DNA of 64,000 nt from Paenibacillus sp. AN1007 (GCF_040702995.1 NZ_CP159992.1:2939501-3003500), one strand, 5' to 3'. Positions 39,493 to 49,417 are shown, counted from the stretch's first letter. The notes: a model not told the origin generated them from the letters alone. Numbers and translations: made by a program.

Positions 39493-40083
39493 TTACGCAT
39501 TGATCCATTGATCCAGCAGCCTGAAGGTCTCCGAGGCCGTATACACGATGATATCATGATCTTCCGATGTATGGATGGACTCCTGCAGCAGCTGCATAAA
39601 CTCGCTCCATCTTGTTCGCGTCTCCGTGCCATAGGCATTGAAATACTGCAGTCCATGGTCCGCATCAATGGGCAAAAATTGTGACAAACGTTTAGTGATC
39701 ATCTGCCCGCCATTAGTCGAGCCCTCAATAACATAGAGATATCCGAACAACCGCGCCGGTGTAGAAATATCCGGAAGCGCCGTGCAGCGGGGAATTTGTT
39801 TCATCTGTTCTTGGGTCATACCCAGATTTTTCAAATCCTGCTCCAGCAAGTCGGCCTTGCCTCTTACACCCATATCCAGTCCTGTAGTTTCCCAGAAAGG
39901 CAGTTCTACAGCTTGATCTTCCAGCGGCTTCAGGAATCCATAAAATTTCTCCAAGTACGCTCTGTATTGGTCCATCGTAACGGTCTTATCCATGATTGCT
40001 TTGGCGTAGGGATTCTGTTCTACTTGTCTGTGGTAATGTGCTGTCTCACTCTTCAGGCGTTCCATAATATTTACTGCCGTCAT
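39493..40083 (-). CDS. bphO: Biliverdin-producing heme oxygenase
   Basis: A 196-residue heme oxygenase that cleaves heme to biliverdin, iron and CO. It has the proximal-ligand region ERLKSETAHYHRQVEQN (His at about 16-18) and the distal-helix segment LFGYLYVIEGSTNGG (about 110-124) with the Gly-rich flexible turn. ATG 40083 has AAAGGGGT 7 nt upstream; an ATG at 40101 lies too close to its own upstream sequence to have a ribosome binding site. It lies 146 nt before the bacteriophytochrome gene on the same strand, the standard BphO-BphP pairing that provides chromophore. The reductant (ferredoxin or flavodoxin system) is not encoded nearby. Confidence 0.92.
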   Translation of the reverse strand: MTAVNIMERLKSETAHYHRQVEQNPYAKAIMDKTVTMDQYRAYLEKFYGFLKPLEDQAVELPFWETTGLDMGVRGKADLLEQDLKNLGMTQEQMKQIPRCTALPDISTPARLFGYLYVIEGSTNGGQMITKRLSQFLPIDADHGLQYFNAYGTETRTRWSEFMQLLQESIHTSEDHDIIVYTASETFRLLDQWINA

Positions 40084-40549
40084 GTAGATAACCCCTTTCA
40101 TCTGATGATGTTTATATTTGTTCCTCTATCGTGTCTGTCCATGAAATATACCTCAAGGGAACGTGAACCGAAGTTCGGAAGCAGCATCCGAATCTATATT
40201 GAATATAGAAAATGTTCCTAACTCAGAAAAGACCCTATGTAAGTATACTTTTTCTTGTACCAGAAAACTACTTGATTTCAATGAGCCTGATCATGGGTTA
40301 TCGAGTTTCGTTGTTAAGATAACTAGAGGGCCTCCCGTACTCGTCATCTTAGGTAGGTTCATAACTTCTGTCTTTCAGTTGATACCCATATCGTGTATTT
40401 ATTTAGGACAAGCCGTGTGATGAACTTTGTCCAGGTTTGCTGCATTCTTATATAGAACCAGCGGTGATAGAGTATAGGGTGCATGGCTGGTTTTTAAACT
40501 TAAAGATGGTACACTAACACTATATCCTTATACTGGGGGAATGAATCCG
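40084..40549. other. Intergenic region with a palindrome and a hairpin
   Basis: No gene supported. It contains a perfect 17-bp palindrome TCTATATT-G-AATATAGA (40193-40209), about 110 bp upstream of the heme oxygenase start. It also has a hairpin AACCAGC/GCTGGTT (about 40457-40497), followed by T5 and an AT-rich stretch before the Nif3-like gene. Confidence 0.5.
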
Positions 40550-41374
40550 ATGGAACTTACAGACTTGACGAAACTAAAAGAACTGAAGGTACAAGATATC
40601 GTGCACCATCTTAGCCATGGTATAGAACTGCCGGACAACACTGTGGATCAGCTGATTACCGGATCAATGGACCAGACCGTCACGGGCATTGTCGTTTCTT
40701 TCATGCCTACACAGCAGGTCATTGAACAGGCTGTCCAGCTGGGAGCGAGCATGATCATTGCCCATGAATCTCCTTTTTACAACCATCATAGTACCACCGA
40801 TTGGCTTAAAAACGACTCCGTCTATACATACAAAAGAAACTTGATTGATCAATCTGGCATTGCCTTATTTCGCTGCCATGATATTATTCATCGCTTTGAG
40901 CCGGATGGTATAACCGACGGACTCATCCAGGATCTCGCATGGGACACATACGTCAGTCACCAAACAGCTGAATTCGATATCATTACATTTCCGGAGGGTG
41001 TTACGGTTCGTTCCATTACCCAGCAGTTGAAAGAGCGCCTTGGTATGGAATATGTCCGTATTGCGGGAGACACAGAAACTCTTTGCAGACGCGCTGCCAT
41101 TCTGGTTGGATTCCGTGGTAACGGTCATACGACGATTCCTCTTGTGCAGAACGAGCAGGTTGATCTGATTATCGCCGGGGAAGGATTTGAATGGGAGACA
41201 CCTGAATACATCCGTGACGCGGTGCAGCAGGGTAAATCCAAAGCGCTCATTATGATTGGACATGCCGAGAGTGAGGCTCCAGGCATGAAACTTTTGACGC
41301 ACAAGCTGGCCGAGTCCTTTCCACAGATTCAAGTTACTTATGTGAAGGAGCAGCCCGTGTTTAAAATATTCTGA
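40550..41374 (+). CDS. Nif3-like dinuclear metal center protein
   Basis: A 274-residue member of the NIF3/DUF34 family. Metal-binding residues are visible in IIAHESPFYNH (about 70-80), FRCHDIIHRFEPDGI (about 107-121) and the C-terminal MIGHAESEAPGM (about 238-249), where the HxxxE pair completes the site. Family members form hexamers with a dinuclear centre; GTP cyclohydrolase-like and metal-related roles have been proposed, but none is settled. ATG 40550 is 9 nt from GGGGGA and is preferred; ATG 40541 directly abuts that site. It stands alone, between the phytochrome module and a long non-coding region. Confidence 0.85.
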   Translation: MELTDLTKLKELKVQDIVHHLSHGIELPDNTVDQLITGSMDQTVTGIVVSFMPTQQVIEQAVQLGASMIIAHESPFYNHHSTTDWLKNDSVYTYKRNLIDQSGIALFRCHDIIHRFEPDGITDGLIQDLAWDTYVSHQTAEFDIITFPEGVTVRSITQQLKERLGMEYVRIAGDTETLCRRAAILVGFRGNGHTTIPLVQNEQVDLIIAGEGFEWETPEYIRDAVQQGKSKALIMIGHAESEAPGMKLLTHKLAESFPQIQVTYVKEQPVFKIF

Positions 41375-41580
41375 GGCTTCATATGATGGCTGTCTTCAAA
41401 CTTCAGGAGTATATAAGTATACGTGTGTGATGTATGGTTTAGTTTGGATAGTGAGTCAGAGTTACGGGGCGAGATTGCTGGAATTAAAGAGATAATCAAA
41501 TAGAAAAACTAAATTGATCATAAGTGTATTGTATGTTTGGCAATCTCGGTCTCCGCAACTAAAACACGCACTCTTTCGGC

Positions 41581-41772
41581 TAACGATCTCCAGAGACGCT
41601 ATTTTACAAGTTTTGAAGCCTTCAAAACTGTAACGATCCCCACAAAGCTTATTTTGGTAAAAACACAAGCTTAACGCCCATTTTCACATCGATTACCCTG
41701 AATAAGGTTTCCTGAGATCGTTAGGAATTAAAAACATGAAATCTGGGCCAAATAGCGTTTCTGGGGATCGTT
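41581..41772. repeat. Nested inverted-repeat element built from four related units
   Basis: Four copies of a 23-25-bp unit resembling AACGATCYCCAGAAACGCTATTT. Two are on the plus strand (41581-41605, 41631-41655) and two inverted (41701-41723, 41750-41772). Unit 1 pairs best with unit 4 and unit 2 with unit 3. A smaller hairpin AGTTTTGAA/TTCAAAACT (41609-41629) lies between units 1 and 2. The whole can fold into one long stem on either strand. Confidence 0.8.
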
Positions 41773-41835
41773 TGAGAAATATCCAGTCAAATTAGGATGC
41801 TTTGCAGTTAAAACTACTGCACTGCTGTCTCTTTC

Positions 41836-42335
<500 letters not shown>

Positions 42336-42421
42336 CGGTCATCTTGTGCTTATATATGAAGCTGATTAACTTCTCTCGATGCAGGATACTGTGTGCTGAA
42401 ATCCACCTGCAGGAACTGCAT

Positions 42422-42511
42422 GTGGTACAATACCACGCTCCATATCTGGATTTAGCCGAGCCTGTGTTATACACTAAATGCTGTGAATTTCAGGCTCAGG
42501 ACATTTGTCCT
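42422..42511. promoter_or_regulatory. Cluster of inverted repeats before the DMT/Crp operon
   Basis: GTGGTA-N3-TACCAC (42422-42436), a hairpin GAGCCTG...CAGGCTC (42458-42497), and AGGACA-N2-TGTCCT (42498-42511), all within 160 bp of the first start codon. They are candidate operators for the Crp/Fnr regulator encoded in the operon. Confidence 0.45.
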
Positions 42512-42579
42512 TGGCGAAAATGATCCATTTATCATTTAATAGAAGTCGAAGTCATGCAGTAAAGGAGCTATGAAGAAAG

Positions 42580-43005
42580 ATGAGAGGAATTATTTTTGCT
42601 CTGCTGGGCGGAGCCTGCATTACCCTGCAGGGGGTTGCCAATGCCCGAATCAGTACGGATATGGGCACATGGCAGGCCGCTGCGATCACGCAATTGACGG
42701 GATTTATACTCGCGGCGCTTATTCTCGCGTTTGTACGGGATGCGAATCTTCAGGGGATTAAACAAGTAAAACCGATGTATCTTGCTGGAGGGGCATTTGG
42801 TGCAGTTATTATTTTCAGCGAAGTTACAGCGATTCAACAGATCGGTATAACTTTTACGATCTCGGCTCTTCTGATTGCACAATTGTTTTTAACCTTTTTG
42901 ATCGACAGCAATGGTTGGTTTGGCGTGCTGAAACAAAAAATGAAACTACCGCAGTTTTTAGGCATTGCCATAATGATCAGCGGCGTTATCATTATGAAGC
43001 TGTAA
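42580..43005 (+). CDS. Small DMT-family transporter (DUF606/YdcZ)
   Basis: A 141-residue membrane protein of the YdcZ/DUF606 group: four to five hydrophobic helices (MRGIIFALLGGACITLQGVANARIS at the start, AIMISGVIIMKL at the end) and the GxxxxxQxxxNxxIS pattern typical of the N-terminus. These half-size drug/metabolite transporters usually work as paired subunits. A second copy lies 0.8 kb downstream with a Crp/Fnr gene between them, so the two probably form a heterodimeric exporter. The start at 42580 has AAAGATG nearby and AAGGAGC about 15 nt upstream. The substrate is unknown. Confidence 0.85.
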   Translation: MRGIIFALLGGACITLQGVANARISTDMGTWQAAAITQLTGFILAALILAFVRDANLQGIKQVKPMYLAGGAFGAVIIFSEVTAIQQIGITFTISALLIAQLFLTFLIDSNGWFGVLKQKMKLPQFLGIAIMISGVIIMKL

Positions 43006-43099
43006 CTTCGTTATCTACTACAGCAGCAATATCCAGCTGATTAATATCTGAAATGATTAGATTTTCCGAAATCCGAATGAACGCAGGGGTGGGAACCAT

Positions 43100-43798
43100 A
43101 TGGAAGAAATTCATAATGCACAGCAAATGATGAACTATTTGGAGCAGTATCAATTGGAAACGATCTTTCACGAGCACCTGCGTCCACATATGACCCTATG
43201 TCAATTCGAAAAATGTGAGCTGATCTGCCGCGAAGGCGAGGCTTCTGAATACTTATACGTACTGGTTGAGGGAAAGATCAAAATCTTTACCACCTCCCCG
43301 CAGGACAAAACACTGGTGCTGTGCTTCAAAACTCCGCTCGAAGTGGTTGGAGACATCGAATATGTTCGTGAGAGTAAAACCGTAAATACCGTTCAAGCGG
43401 TATCTTCGGTTGTGATGATTCGTGTCCATTACCGCTGGCTTAAGGAGCTTGCCAGTGATTACGCACCTTTACTGAAGTTTTTGCTGAAAATTATCTCACA
43501 CAAATTCTACATTGATTCGAACTTTTCCAATTTTAATCTGATGTATCCCGTAGAGGTCCGTTTAGCCAGTTATCTGCTCTCCATCTCTACGGATGAAGGC
43601 GGTACCGTTATGCATGAGGAACTCGACGCATTTAATCTCACCGACATAGCTAACCTGATCGGTACAAGTTATCGCCATTTGAATCGGGTTATTCAGAAGC
43701 TTTGTGCCGACGGTTTCATTGAACGACATCAAGGATTAATCCGAATTACGAATCGTGTCGGCCTGCGAAATATTGCCGGTCATAACATTTATGAATAA
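43100..43798 (+). CDS. Crp/Fnr-family transcriptional regulator
   Basis: A 232-residue regulator with an N-terminal cyclic-nucleotide-binding-like beta-roll (about 38-125; ICREGEASEYLYVLVEGKIKI) and a C-terminal winged helix (about 160-220; LTDIANLIGTSYRHLNRVIQKL). Cysteines at about residues 34, 39, 46 and 77 are present, but the FNR-type N-terminal Cys cluster is not obvious, so an iron-sulfur sensor is not supported. It resembles YeiL-type regulators. GGGGTGGGA lies upstream of the ATG. It is sandwiched between two DMT half-transporters in the same orientation and is likely to control them; inverted repeats upstream of the first gene are candidate sites. Confidence 0.88.
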   Translation: MEEIHNAQQMMNYLEQYQLETIFHEHLRPHMTLCQFEKCELICREGEASEYLYVLVEGKIKIFTTSPQDKTLVLCFKTPLEVVGDIEYVRESKTVNTVQAVSSVVMIRVHYRWLKELASDYAPLLKFLLKIISHKFYIDSNFSNFNLMYPVEVRLASYLLSISTDEGGTVMHEELDAFNLTDIANLIGTSYRHLNRVIQKLCADGFIERHQGLIRITNRVGLRNIAGHNIYE

Positions 43799-43813
43799 GG
43801 AGTCAGGATACGC

Positions 43814-44311
43814 ATGATAATTACAGGTGTTTTGCTTGCGCTGCTGGCCGGTTCACTGGTGAGCCTGCAGACGATTTTTAACAGTAAAGTGAATGAACGC
43901 ACCGGTTCATGGTCTACAACAACGATGGTGCTTTTTACCGGATTTATCGCTTCATTTCTAATCTCCCTGCTTGTTGAAGGTCAAAATACATTCAGCTTCC
44001 AGCATATGCAGCCGTGGTATTGGCTGAGCGGTGCGATTGGCGTTGGTGTGGTCTTCTGTCTTGTCCAGGGGATGAAGCTGCTTGGCCCCACCTATGCGAT
44101 TTCGATCGTGCTGACCTCTCAGCTGAGCTTTGCTTTATTATTCGATTCCATGGGCTGGCTTGGTCTGGAGCAGATTCCGTTCTCATGGAACCAGCTGATT
44201 GGTGTGCTGGTCATTGTAGGCGGAATTGTGGTGTTTAAGTTTGGCGGATTGAATAAAGAGACGTCCGACTCATCGGATAAATCGCCTAGCACCGCGCCGA
44301 ACAATTCTTAA
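43814..44311 (+). CDS. Small DMT-family transporter (DUF606/YdcZ), second copy
   Basis: A 165-residue membrane protein, paralogous to the one at 42580: it begins MIITGVLLALLAGSLVSLQTIFNSKVNERTG and has about five helices ending VLVIVGGIVVFKF, with a polar Ser/Thr-rich tail of about 20 residues that the first copy lacks. It lies 15 nt after the Crp/Fnr stop with AAGGAG in the gap, so it is in the same operon. A bidirectional terminator follows at 44319. It is probably the partner half of a heteromeric transporter; the substrate is unknown. Confidence 0.85.
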   Translation: MIITGVLLALLAGSLVSLQTIFNSKVNERTGSWSTTTMVLFTGFIASFLISLLVEGQNTFSFQHMQPWYWLSGAIGVGVVFCLVQGMKLLGPTYAISIVLTSQLSFALLFDSMGWLGLEQIPFSWNQLIGVLVIVGGIVVFKFGGLNKETSDSSDKSPSTAPNNS

Positions 44312-44318
44312 CGATAAC

Positions 44319-44366
44319 AAAAAGAGTGTCCATTCCATCCTTTCGGATGGGATCGACACTCTTTTT
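44319..44366. terminator. Bidirectional terminator between the DMT operon and yeeI
   Basis: AAAAAGAGTGTC...GACACTCTTTTT outer stem and an inner stem CCATCC/GGATGG; T5 on the plus strand and T6 on the minus strand. It serves the convergent genes. Confidence 0.88.
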
Positions 44367-44463
44367 CTATTCAAACTCTTTCAAACATACATACGTAAGT
44401 TAATGAAACTGCTTGAAATACGTTCTGATATTCAAAGTACAGCTTGAATTCATATCTGCTCGC

Positions 44464-45180
44464 TTACACAAACTCCACGTTATGATATACCTGCTGCACA
44501 TCTTCCAAGTCTTCGAGCGCGTCGATCAGCTTCTCGAACTGAACTTGGGCATCCGCAGGCAGTTCAATGTGGTTTTGCGCCAGCATCGTCAGCTCGGCTA
44601 CCGTGAACTCGGTAACACCAGCGGCTTTGAATGCTTCCTGTACCGCGTGGAATTGATCCGGTTCTGCGTATACGATAACAGCTTCGTCTTCATCCACGAT
44701 ATCCCGTACGTCTACATCTGCTTCCAGCATAATCTCCAGCACTTCTTCCGCATTTTTGCCTTCTACGCCAATGACTGCTGTTGGATCAAACATATACGCA
44801 ACGGAACCGCTGACACCCATATTGCCGCCGTTTTTGTTAAACGCCGAACGCACTTCAGGTGCTGTACGGTTTACGTTATTCGTGAGCGCGTCTACAATCA
44901 CCATTGCACCGTTCGGCCCGAAGCCTTCGTAACGCAGCTCTTCGTAGTTCTCGTCCCCGCTGCCTTTGGCTTTTTCCATCGCACGGTCAATAATGGCTTT
45001 GGGTACGTTATACGTTTTAGCACGTTCCAAAACAACCTTCAACGCACGGTTCGCTTCCGGGTCCGGTTCGCCCTTCTTCGCTGCTACATAGATCTCAACG
45101 CCGAATTTGGCATAGACCCGGCTTGTATTTGCGTCTTTTGAAGCTTTCTTTTCCTTAATATTATTCCATTTACGACCCAT
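44464..45180 (-). CDS. yeeI: YebC/PmpR-family regulator or translation factor (YeeI-like)
   Basis: A 238-residue YebC-family protein very similar to YeeI of Bacillus subtilis ([20 protein letters not shown] at the start; [19 protein letters not shown] at the end). The family has three domains and conserved [16 protein letters not shown] and [19 protein letters not shown] blocks. Older work treats YebC proteins as transcriptional regulators; recent work shows a role in translating proline-rich stretches. ATG 45180 was chosen because the family begins MGRKWNNIK; the frame extends eight codons further. It stands alone, between a convergent operon and the sulfite reductase genes. Confidence 0.9.
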   Translation of the reverse strand: MGRKWNNIKEKKASKDANTSRVYAKFGVEIYVAAKKGEPDPEANRALKVVLERAKTYNVPKAIIDRAMEKAKGSGDENYEELRYEGFGPNGAMVIVDALTNNVNRTAPEVRSAFNKNGGNMGVSGSVAYMFDPTAVIGVEGKNAEEVLEIMLEADVDVRDIVDEDEAVIVYAEPDQFHAVQEAFKAAGVTEFTVAELTMLAQNHIELPADAQVQFEKLIDALEDLEDVQQVYHNVEFV

Positions 45181-45323
45181 ATCGTTTCCGCTCACTTTCA
45201 ACATGTAATCTGCATTCTACTAAGTCATTATATCGTGTTGCGTCTGGTTCAACAAGTTTATAACCACGAAATAATAGGCGCCGTCACTATAATTCCCTCG
45301 TCCTTTACGCGTTCTGTCGAGAC

Positions 45324-45352
45324 AAAAAGCACTCCTTAAAGGAATGCTTTTA
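45324..45352 (-). terminator. Terminator of cysJI
   Basis: AAAAGCATTCCTT and AAGGAGTGCTTTTT arms on the minus strand with T5, 12 nt after the cysI stop. Confidence 0.8.
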
Positions 45353-45364
45353 GAAAATTTCGAA

Positions 45365-47086
45365 TTATGCGTGGAATTGTCTTCCGTCCAGCACTTCAGG
45401 TACGTAACCCGCACGGATTACGAAGTCTCCGAAATGCTCGCCTTCATTACGTTCTTTTGCATATTGGTTAATCATCGGTGTCAGTGTATTCAAAATCTCA
45501 TCTTCCCCGATATTTTCACGGTACAGCTTGTTCAGACGATGTCCTGTGAAGCTGCCGCCGAGGTAGAAATTGTACTTGCCTGGAGCTTTCCCGATAAAAG
45601 CAATCTCTGCCAGCATCGGTCTGGCACATCCATTTGGACAGCCCGTCATGCGAATGACGATCTCTTCATCCCTCAACCCGGCTTCATCCAATACAGGCTC
45701 CAGTTTGTCAATCAAGGATGGCAGGTAGCGTTCAGACTCGGCCATAGCCAGACCACAGGTTGGGAGTGCAACACAAGCCATGGAGCTTCTGCGGAGAGCA
45801 GAATAATGAGCCCCATCCGTCAGATTATACTGCTGCATCAATGCTTCAATCTTTTTCTTTTTCTGACTGCTGATATTACCAATAATCAGGTTTTGGTTCG
45901 CCGTCAGGCGGAAATCTCCGGTATGAACTTTGGCAATTTCACGAAGCCCTGTCATCAGCGGATAACCGTCTACATCCTTTACCCGTCCGTTCTGAATAAA
46001 CAGCGTGTAATGCCATTTCCCGTTACTGCCTTTCACCCAGCCATAACGATCTCCGTTATGATCGAAATGATAAGAACGCGCTGCTTCCAGGCTCCAGCCA
46101 AGACGCTGGGTCAGCTCATTTACGAACCATTCCAGACCGTGATCATCGATCGTGTATTTAAAACGCGCATGTTTACGAACCGCACGATCTCCATAGTCAC
46201 GCTGAATCATGACCGTTTTTTCTGCCACATCAATCATCTGCTCCGGCGTACAGAAACCAATCACTTTGGACACTTGAGGATACGTCTTCGAATCTCCGTG
46301 AGACATCCCCATACCTCCGCCGACAGATACGTTAAAACCCTGCAGTTTGCCATTCTCAACGATTGCGATAAAGCCCAAATCCTGTGAAAATACATCTACA
46401 TCATTGGATGGAGGCACCGCAATACCGATTTTGAACTTACGCGGCAAGTAAACCTTGCCATAGATTGGTTCAACCTCTTCATCCGATTCCTGGGAGTCAA
46501 TCACTTTCTCCCCATCCAGCCACAGCTCATGGTAAGCACGAGTGCGCGGGTCCAGATGATTACTCACCTGACAAGCCCACTCATATACTTCTGCATGTAC
46601 TTCAGACTGATTCGGATTCGGGTTGCACATCACGTTGCGGTTAACGTCCCCACATGCAGCCAAGGTGCTGAGCAAAGAGTCATTGACTTCACGGATCGTA
46701 TTTTTGAGATCCCATTTCAATACTCCGTGCAGCTGAAACGATTGGCGAGTCGTCAGACGGATCGTCTGATTCGCATATTTATGAGCAACACGGTCCATCA
46801 TCAGCCACTGCTCCGGCGTTACAATCCCCCCGGAGGCACGTACGCGCAGCATGAACTGATATGCAGGCTCCAACTTGGATTTGTTACGCTCGTTGCGCAG
46901 GTCACGGTCATCCTGCATGTAGCTGCCGTGATGTTTCATTAGACGGTTGTCGTCTTCAGGAATAGCACCAGTAATCCGATCTGCCAGTGTCTCGGTGAGA
47001 CTTCCGCGTAAATAATTGCTCTTGATCTTGATATCTTCCACATCACTGTTGGTGCGCTGCGGATTAAGTAAATTGTTATAAGCCAT
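45365..47086 (-). CDS. cysI: Assimilatory sulfite reductase hemoprotein subunit
   Basis: A 573-residue siroheme/4Fe-4S enzyme that reduces sulfite to sulfide with electrons from the CysJ flavoprotein. Cluster cysteines are in [14 protein letters not shown] (about 440) and [11 protein letters not shown] (about 481), the standard CxxxxxC...CxxxC spacing of the family. Siroheme-contacting Arg/Lys residues are in [12 protein letters not shown] (about 92-103) and [10 protein letters not shown] (about 126-135). The start at 47086 follows GAGAAAG. It lies 53 nt after cysJ on the same strand and ends at a terminator. Confidence 0.95.
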   Translation of the reverse strand: MAYNNLLNPQRTNSDVEDIKIKSNYLRGSLTETLADRITGAIPEDDNRLMKHHGSYMQDDRDLRNERNKSKLEPAYQFMLRVRASGGIVTPEQWLMMDRVAHKYANQTIRLTTRQSFQLHGVLKWDLKNTIREVNDSLLSTLAACGDVNRNVMCNPNPNQSEVHAEVYEWACQVSNHLDPRTRAYHELWLDGEKVIDSQESDEEVEPIYGKVYLPRKFKIGIAVPPSNDVDVFSQDLGFIAIVENGKLQGFNVSVGGGMGMSHGDSKTYPQVSKVIGFCTPEQMIDVAEKTVMIQRDYGDRAVRKHARFKYTIDDHGLEWFVNELTQRLGWSLEAARSYHFDHNGDRYGWVKGSNGKWHYTLFIQNGRVKDVDGYPLMTGLREIAKVHTGDFRLTANQNLIIGNISSQKKKKIEALMQQYNLTDGAHYSALRRSSMACVALPTCGLAMAESERYLPSLIDKLEPVLDEAGLRDEEIVIRMTGCPNGCARPMLAEIAFIGKAPGKYNFYLGGSFTGHRLNKLYRENIGEDEILNTLTPMINQYAKERNEGEHFGDFVIRAGYVPEVLDGRQFHA

Positions 47087-47139
47087 GCCGCTTTCTCCTC
47101 TCGTCTCTGCGGAATATAACCCTTCGGCTCAGCCTTGGA

Positions 47140-48981
47140 TTAATACACATCCCGCTGATAACGTTTCTCCTGCTGCAGCCGTGTCATATATTCTGCAGCC
47201 TGTTCAGGCGACAAGCCGCCTTCCTGCTGTAGAATGGTAATCAGCGCAGCATGCACATCATGAGCCATTTTTTTCTCATCGCCGCAGATATATACGCTTG
47301 CTCCCTCCTGGAGCCATTGGTACAATTCCTTACTGTGTTCCAGCATACGATGCTGCACGTAAACTTTCTGTTCCGTATCCCGGGAGAAGGCAACATCCAT
47401 CTTCGTAAGGACTCCGTCTTTGAGCCAACGCTGCCACTCGGTCTGGTATAAAAAGTCTGTAGAGAAGTGCTGATCTCCGTAGAAAAGCCATGTTTTGCCT
47501 TCCGCACCCGTTTCTTCCCGTTCGCCAAGGAATGAGCGGAATGGGGCCACCCCCGTTCCAGGTCCAACCATAATGATCGGTGTATCCGGATTTTCGGGTA
47601 ATTTGAAATTGGGATTATGCTGAATATATATTGGCAAAGCGTCACCCGGCTCGATTCGTTCGGCGAGATGTACAGAACATACACCGTAACGCTGTCTGCC
47701 GCGTGCTTCATAACGCACCGTTCGAACCGTCAGATGAACCTCGTCCGGGTAAGACTTGGAACTGCTCGCAATGGAATACAGACGTGCCGGTATTTTACGA
47801 AGAACCGTCAGAAATTGCGCTGCCGGAATACCTTTCAGTCCATAGTCCTGAACCAGATCCAGCAGATCGCAGCTGTTCATAACGTTCCGAAATTCAGAGC
47901 CGTCTGCCAGCAGTGCCGCTAACCCGCTCCCTTCATTTAGCTTCGCAAGCTGTTCCACCACGGGTTTCGTTACCGCTGTAATTTCGTAATGACGCAGCAG
48001 TGCTTCATAAACGGATACCTGATCTCCATTCTTGTTCACCGTAACTTGTTCGTCCGCATTCCAACCCATCGCAGCAATCAGCTCATCGACAAGACGCGGG
48101 TGATTCTCTGGAAAAACACCCAGGCTGTCACCCGGCTCATAATCTAGATTGGAACCTTCCAAAGACAGCTCAATATGACGTGTCTCACGGTCTGATCCGC
48201 GACCATTCAGATTGAGATTTTCGAGGACCTCTGCCTTGAAAGGATTGGTGCGGTTGAATTCGGATTCTCCGCTGCTAACTGCAGCCGTGATCGCTTCACT
48301 AGTTACTGTACCCGCATGAGCGGTACTGCTGCTGAGCGAAGTCAGAACATCGTTCATCCACGCTGCGGCCGGTTCATCAAAATCAACATCACAGTCTACG
48401 CGTGGAACCAGCACTGTGCCGCCTAATTCCTGAAGCCTTTTGTCAAAATCTTTACCGGTCTGACAGAAGAACTCATAAGAGGTATCGCCCAGAGCCAATA
48501 CGGAATAACGAAGTCCGTCCAGCTTAGGAGCTCGTTTACTGTTCAGAAACTCATGGAACGGAATGGCATTATCCGGCGGTTCACCTTCTCCATGTGTGCT
48601 GACCACGATCAGGAGATTTTCAATTTTTTTCAGCCCGTTCGGTTTAAAATCTCCCATGGATGACAAGGTTACCTGCAGTCCCTGCTCTTCCAGCTTTTTA
48701 GCAAGTTTTTTGGACAATCCAATCGAATTGCCTGTCTGTGAACCGTACAGTACCGTGACCTCACGAGACACAGGAGCAGCACTTACGGGTAACGCAGCCG
48801 CATTTTGTCCATTCTGTTGGGTCACCCCCGGCTGAACTGCCTGCGCAGTCCCCGCCTGAAACGCTGTAATATATCCGCTGAGCCAAAGTCTCTGTCCGTC
48901 TGTTAATGTAGGAATAAGACGATTGAGCAAATCTACCTGCTCTTGATTAAAAGGACTATTTGTCACTTGAAGTTCCACCAT
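47140..48981 (-). CDS. cysJ: Sulfite reductase flavoprotein subunit
   Basis: A 613-residue NADPH-dependent flavoprotein that passes electrons to CysI. The flavodoxin-like FMN domain is at about 60-210 (VLYGSQTGNSIGLSKKLAKKL and STHGEGEPPDNA). The FAD-binding domain is at about 235-440 with RLYSIASSS, and the NADPH domain at about 455-613 with VGPGTGVAPFRSFL, YICGDEKKMA and the C-terminal aromatic residue Tyr (RYQRDVY). The N-terminal 50 residues form the usual helical lead. ATG 48981 follows GAGGTGG closely; the frame reaches 48993. It is first gene of cysJI. A weak CymR-like sequence in the leader was not judged convincing. Confidence 0.95.
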   Translation of the reverse strand: MVELQVTNSPFNQEQVDLLNRLIPTLTDGQRLWLSGYITAFQAGTAQAVQPGVTQQNGQNAAALPVSAAPVSREVTVLYGSQTGNSIGLSKKLAKKLEEQGLQVTLSSMGDFKPNGLKKIENLLIVVSTHGEGEPPDNAIPFHEFLNSKRAPKLDGLRYSVLALGDTSYEFFCQTGKDFDKRLQELGGTVLVPRVDCDVDFDEPAAAWMNDVLTSLSSSTAHAGTVTSEAITAAVSSGESEFNRTNPFKAEVLENLNLNGRGSDRETRHIELSLEGSNLDYEPGDSLGVFPENHPRLVDELIAAMGWNADEQVTVNKNGDQVSVYEALLRHYEITAVTKPVVEQLAKLNEGSGLAALLADGSEFRNVMNSCDLLDLVQDYGLKGIPAAQFLTVLRKIPARLYSIASSSKSYPDEVHLTVRTVRYEARGRQRYGVCSVHLAERIEPGDALPIYIQHNPNFKLPENPDTPIIMVGPGTGVAPFRSFLGEREETGAEGKTWLFYGDQHFSTDFLYQTEWQRWLKDGVLTKMDVAFSRDTEQKVYVQHRMLEHSKELYQWLQEGASVYICGDEKKMAHDVHAALITILQQEGGLSPEQAAEYMTRLQQEKRYQRDVY

Positions 48982-49417
48982 CTGCCACCTCACGCATTGC
49001 TTCGATTTTAATTCCTACTAAAGTGATCATATTAATTTCTTCTCTCTAGAACCTAACACACCGCGGGTTGAGGGTCAATTTCAATGATTTTATACCATTT
49101 ATCAGTTTCTCTAATAAAGGAATAAAACGTCCCAATATGTAGATTTTCAAGCATCGCTATTTTCTGATAATTGAAGCATCACAGAACACAGCAAAAAAGC
49201 CTGCTTAACCTGAAGTTCAGGTCAAACAAGCCTTTTTTTAGAAATGGATCAGCGTTCTTGTTATGCAAAAGAGAGGCAAGATGTATCACTTTTCCCAGAC
49301 AGTCTAACTCGTCACAGCCTAGGTCACGATAGCAGATTCAGCACGATTGGCCTAAACCGCAGGTTTCACTTTAGCATTACAGCGGCTGTACAAGCTTAGC
49401 TTACAAACTGTAACGGG
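48982..49417. other. Intergenic region, cysJ leader and GH43 terminator
   Basis: No gene is supported. A terminator lies at 49193-49240. The stretch before cysJ is AT-rich and carries the promoter of cysJI, which could not be pinned down, and GGAATT about 40 nt before the start. Confidence 0.5.
49193..49240 (-). terminator. Terminator downstream of the GH43 gene
   Basis: Stem AAAAAAGGCTTG...CAGGCTTTTTT with an inner CCTGAA/TTCAGG stem; T6-T7 on both strands. Confidence 0.75.

Noticed and set aside
48990..49030. Possible CymR box before cysJ (GGAATT with partial upstream match)
   Set aside because: Only the GGAATT end matches; five informative positions of the remaining consensus fail.
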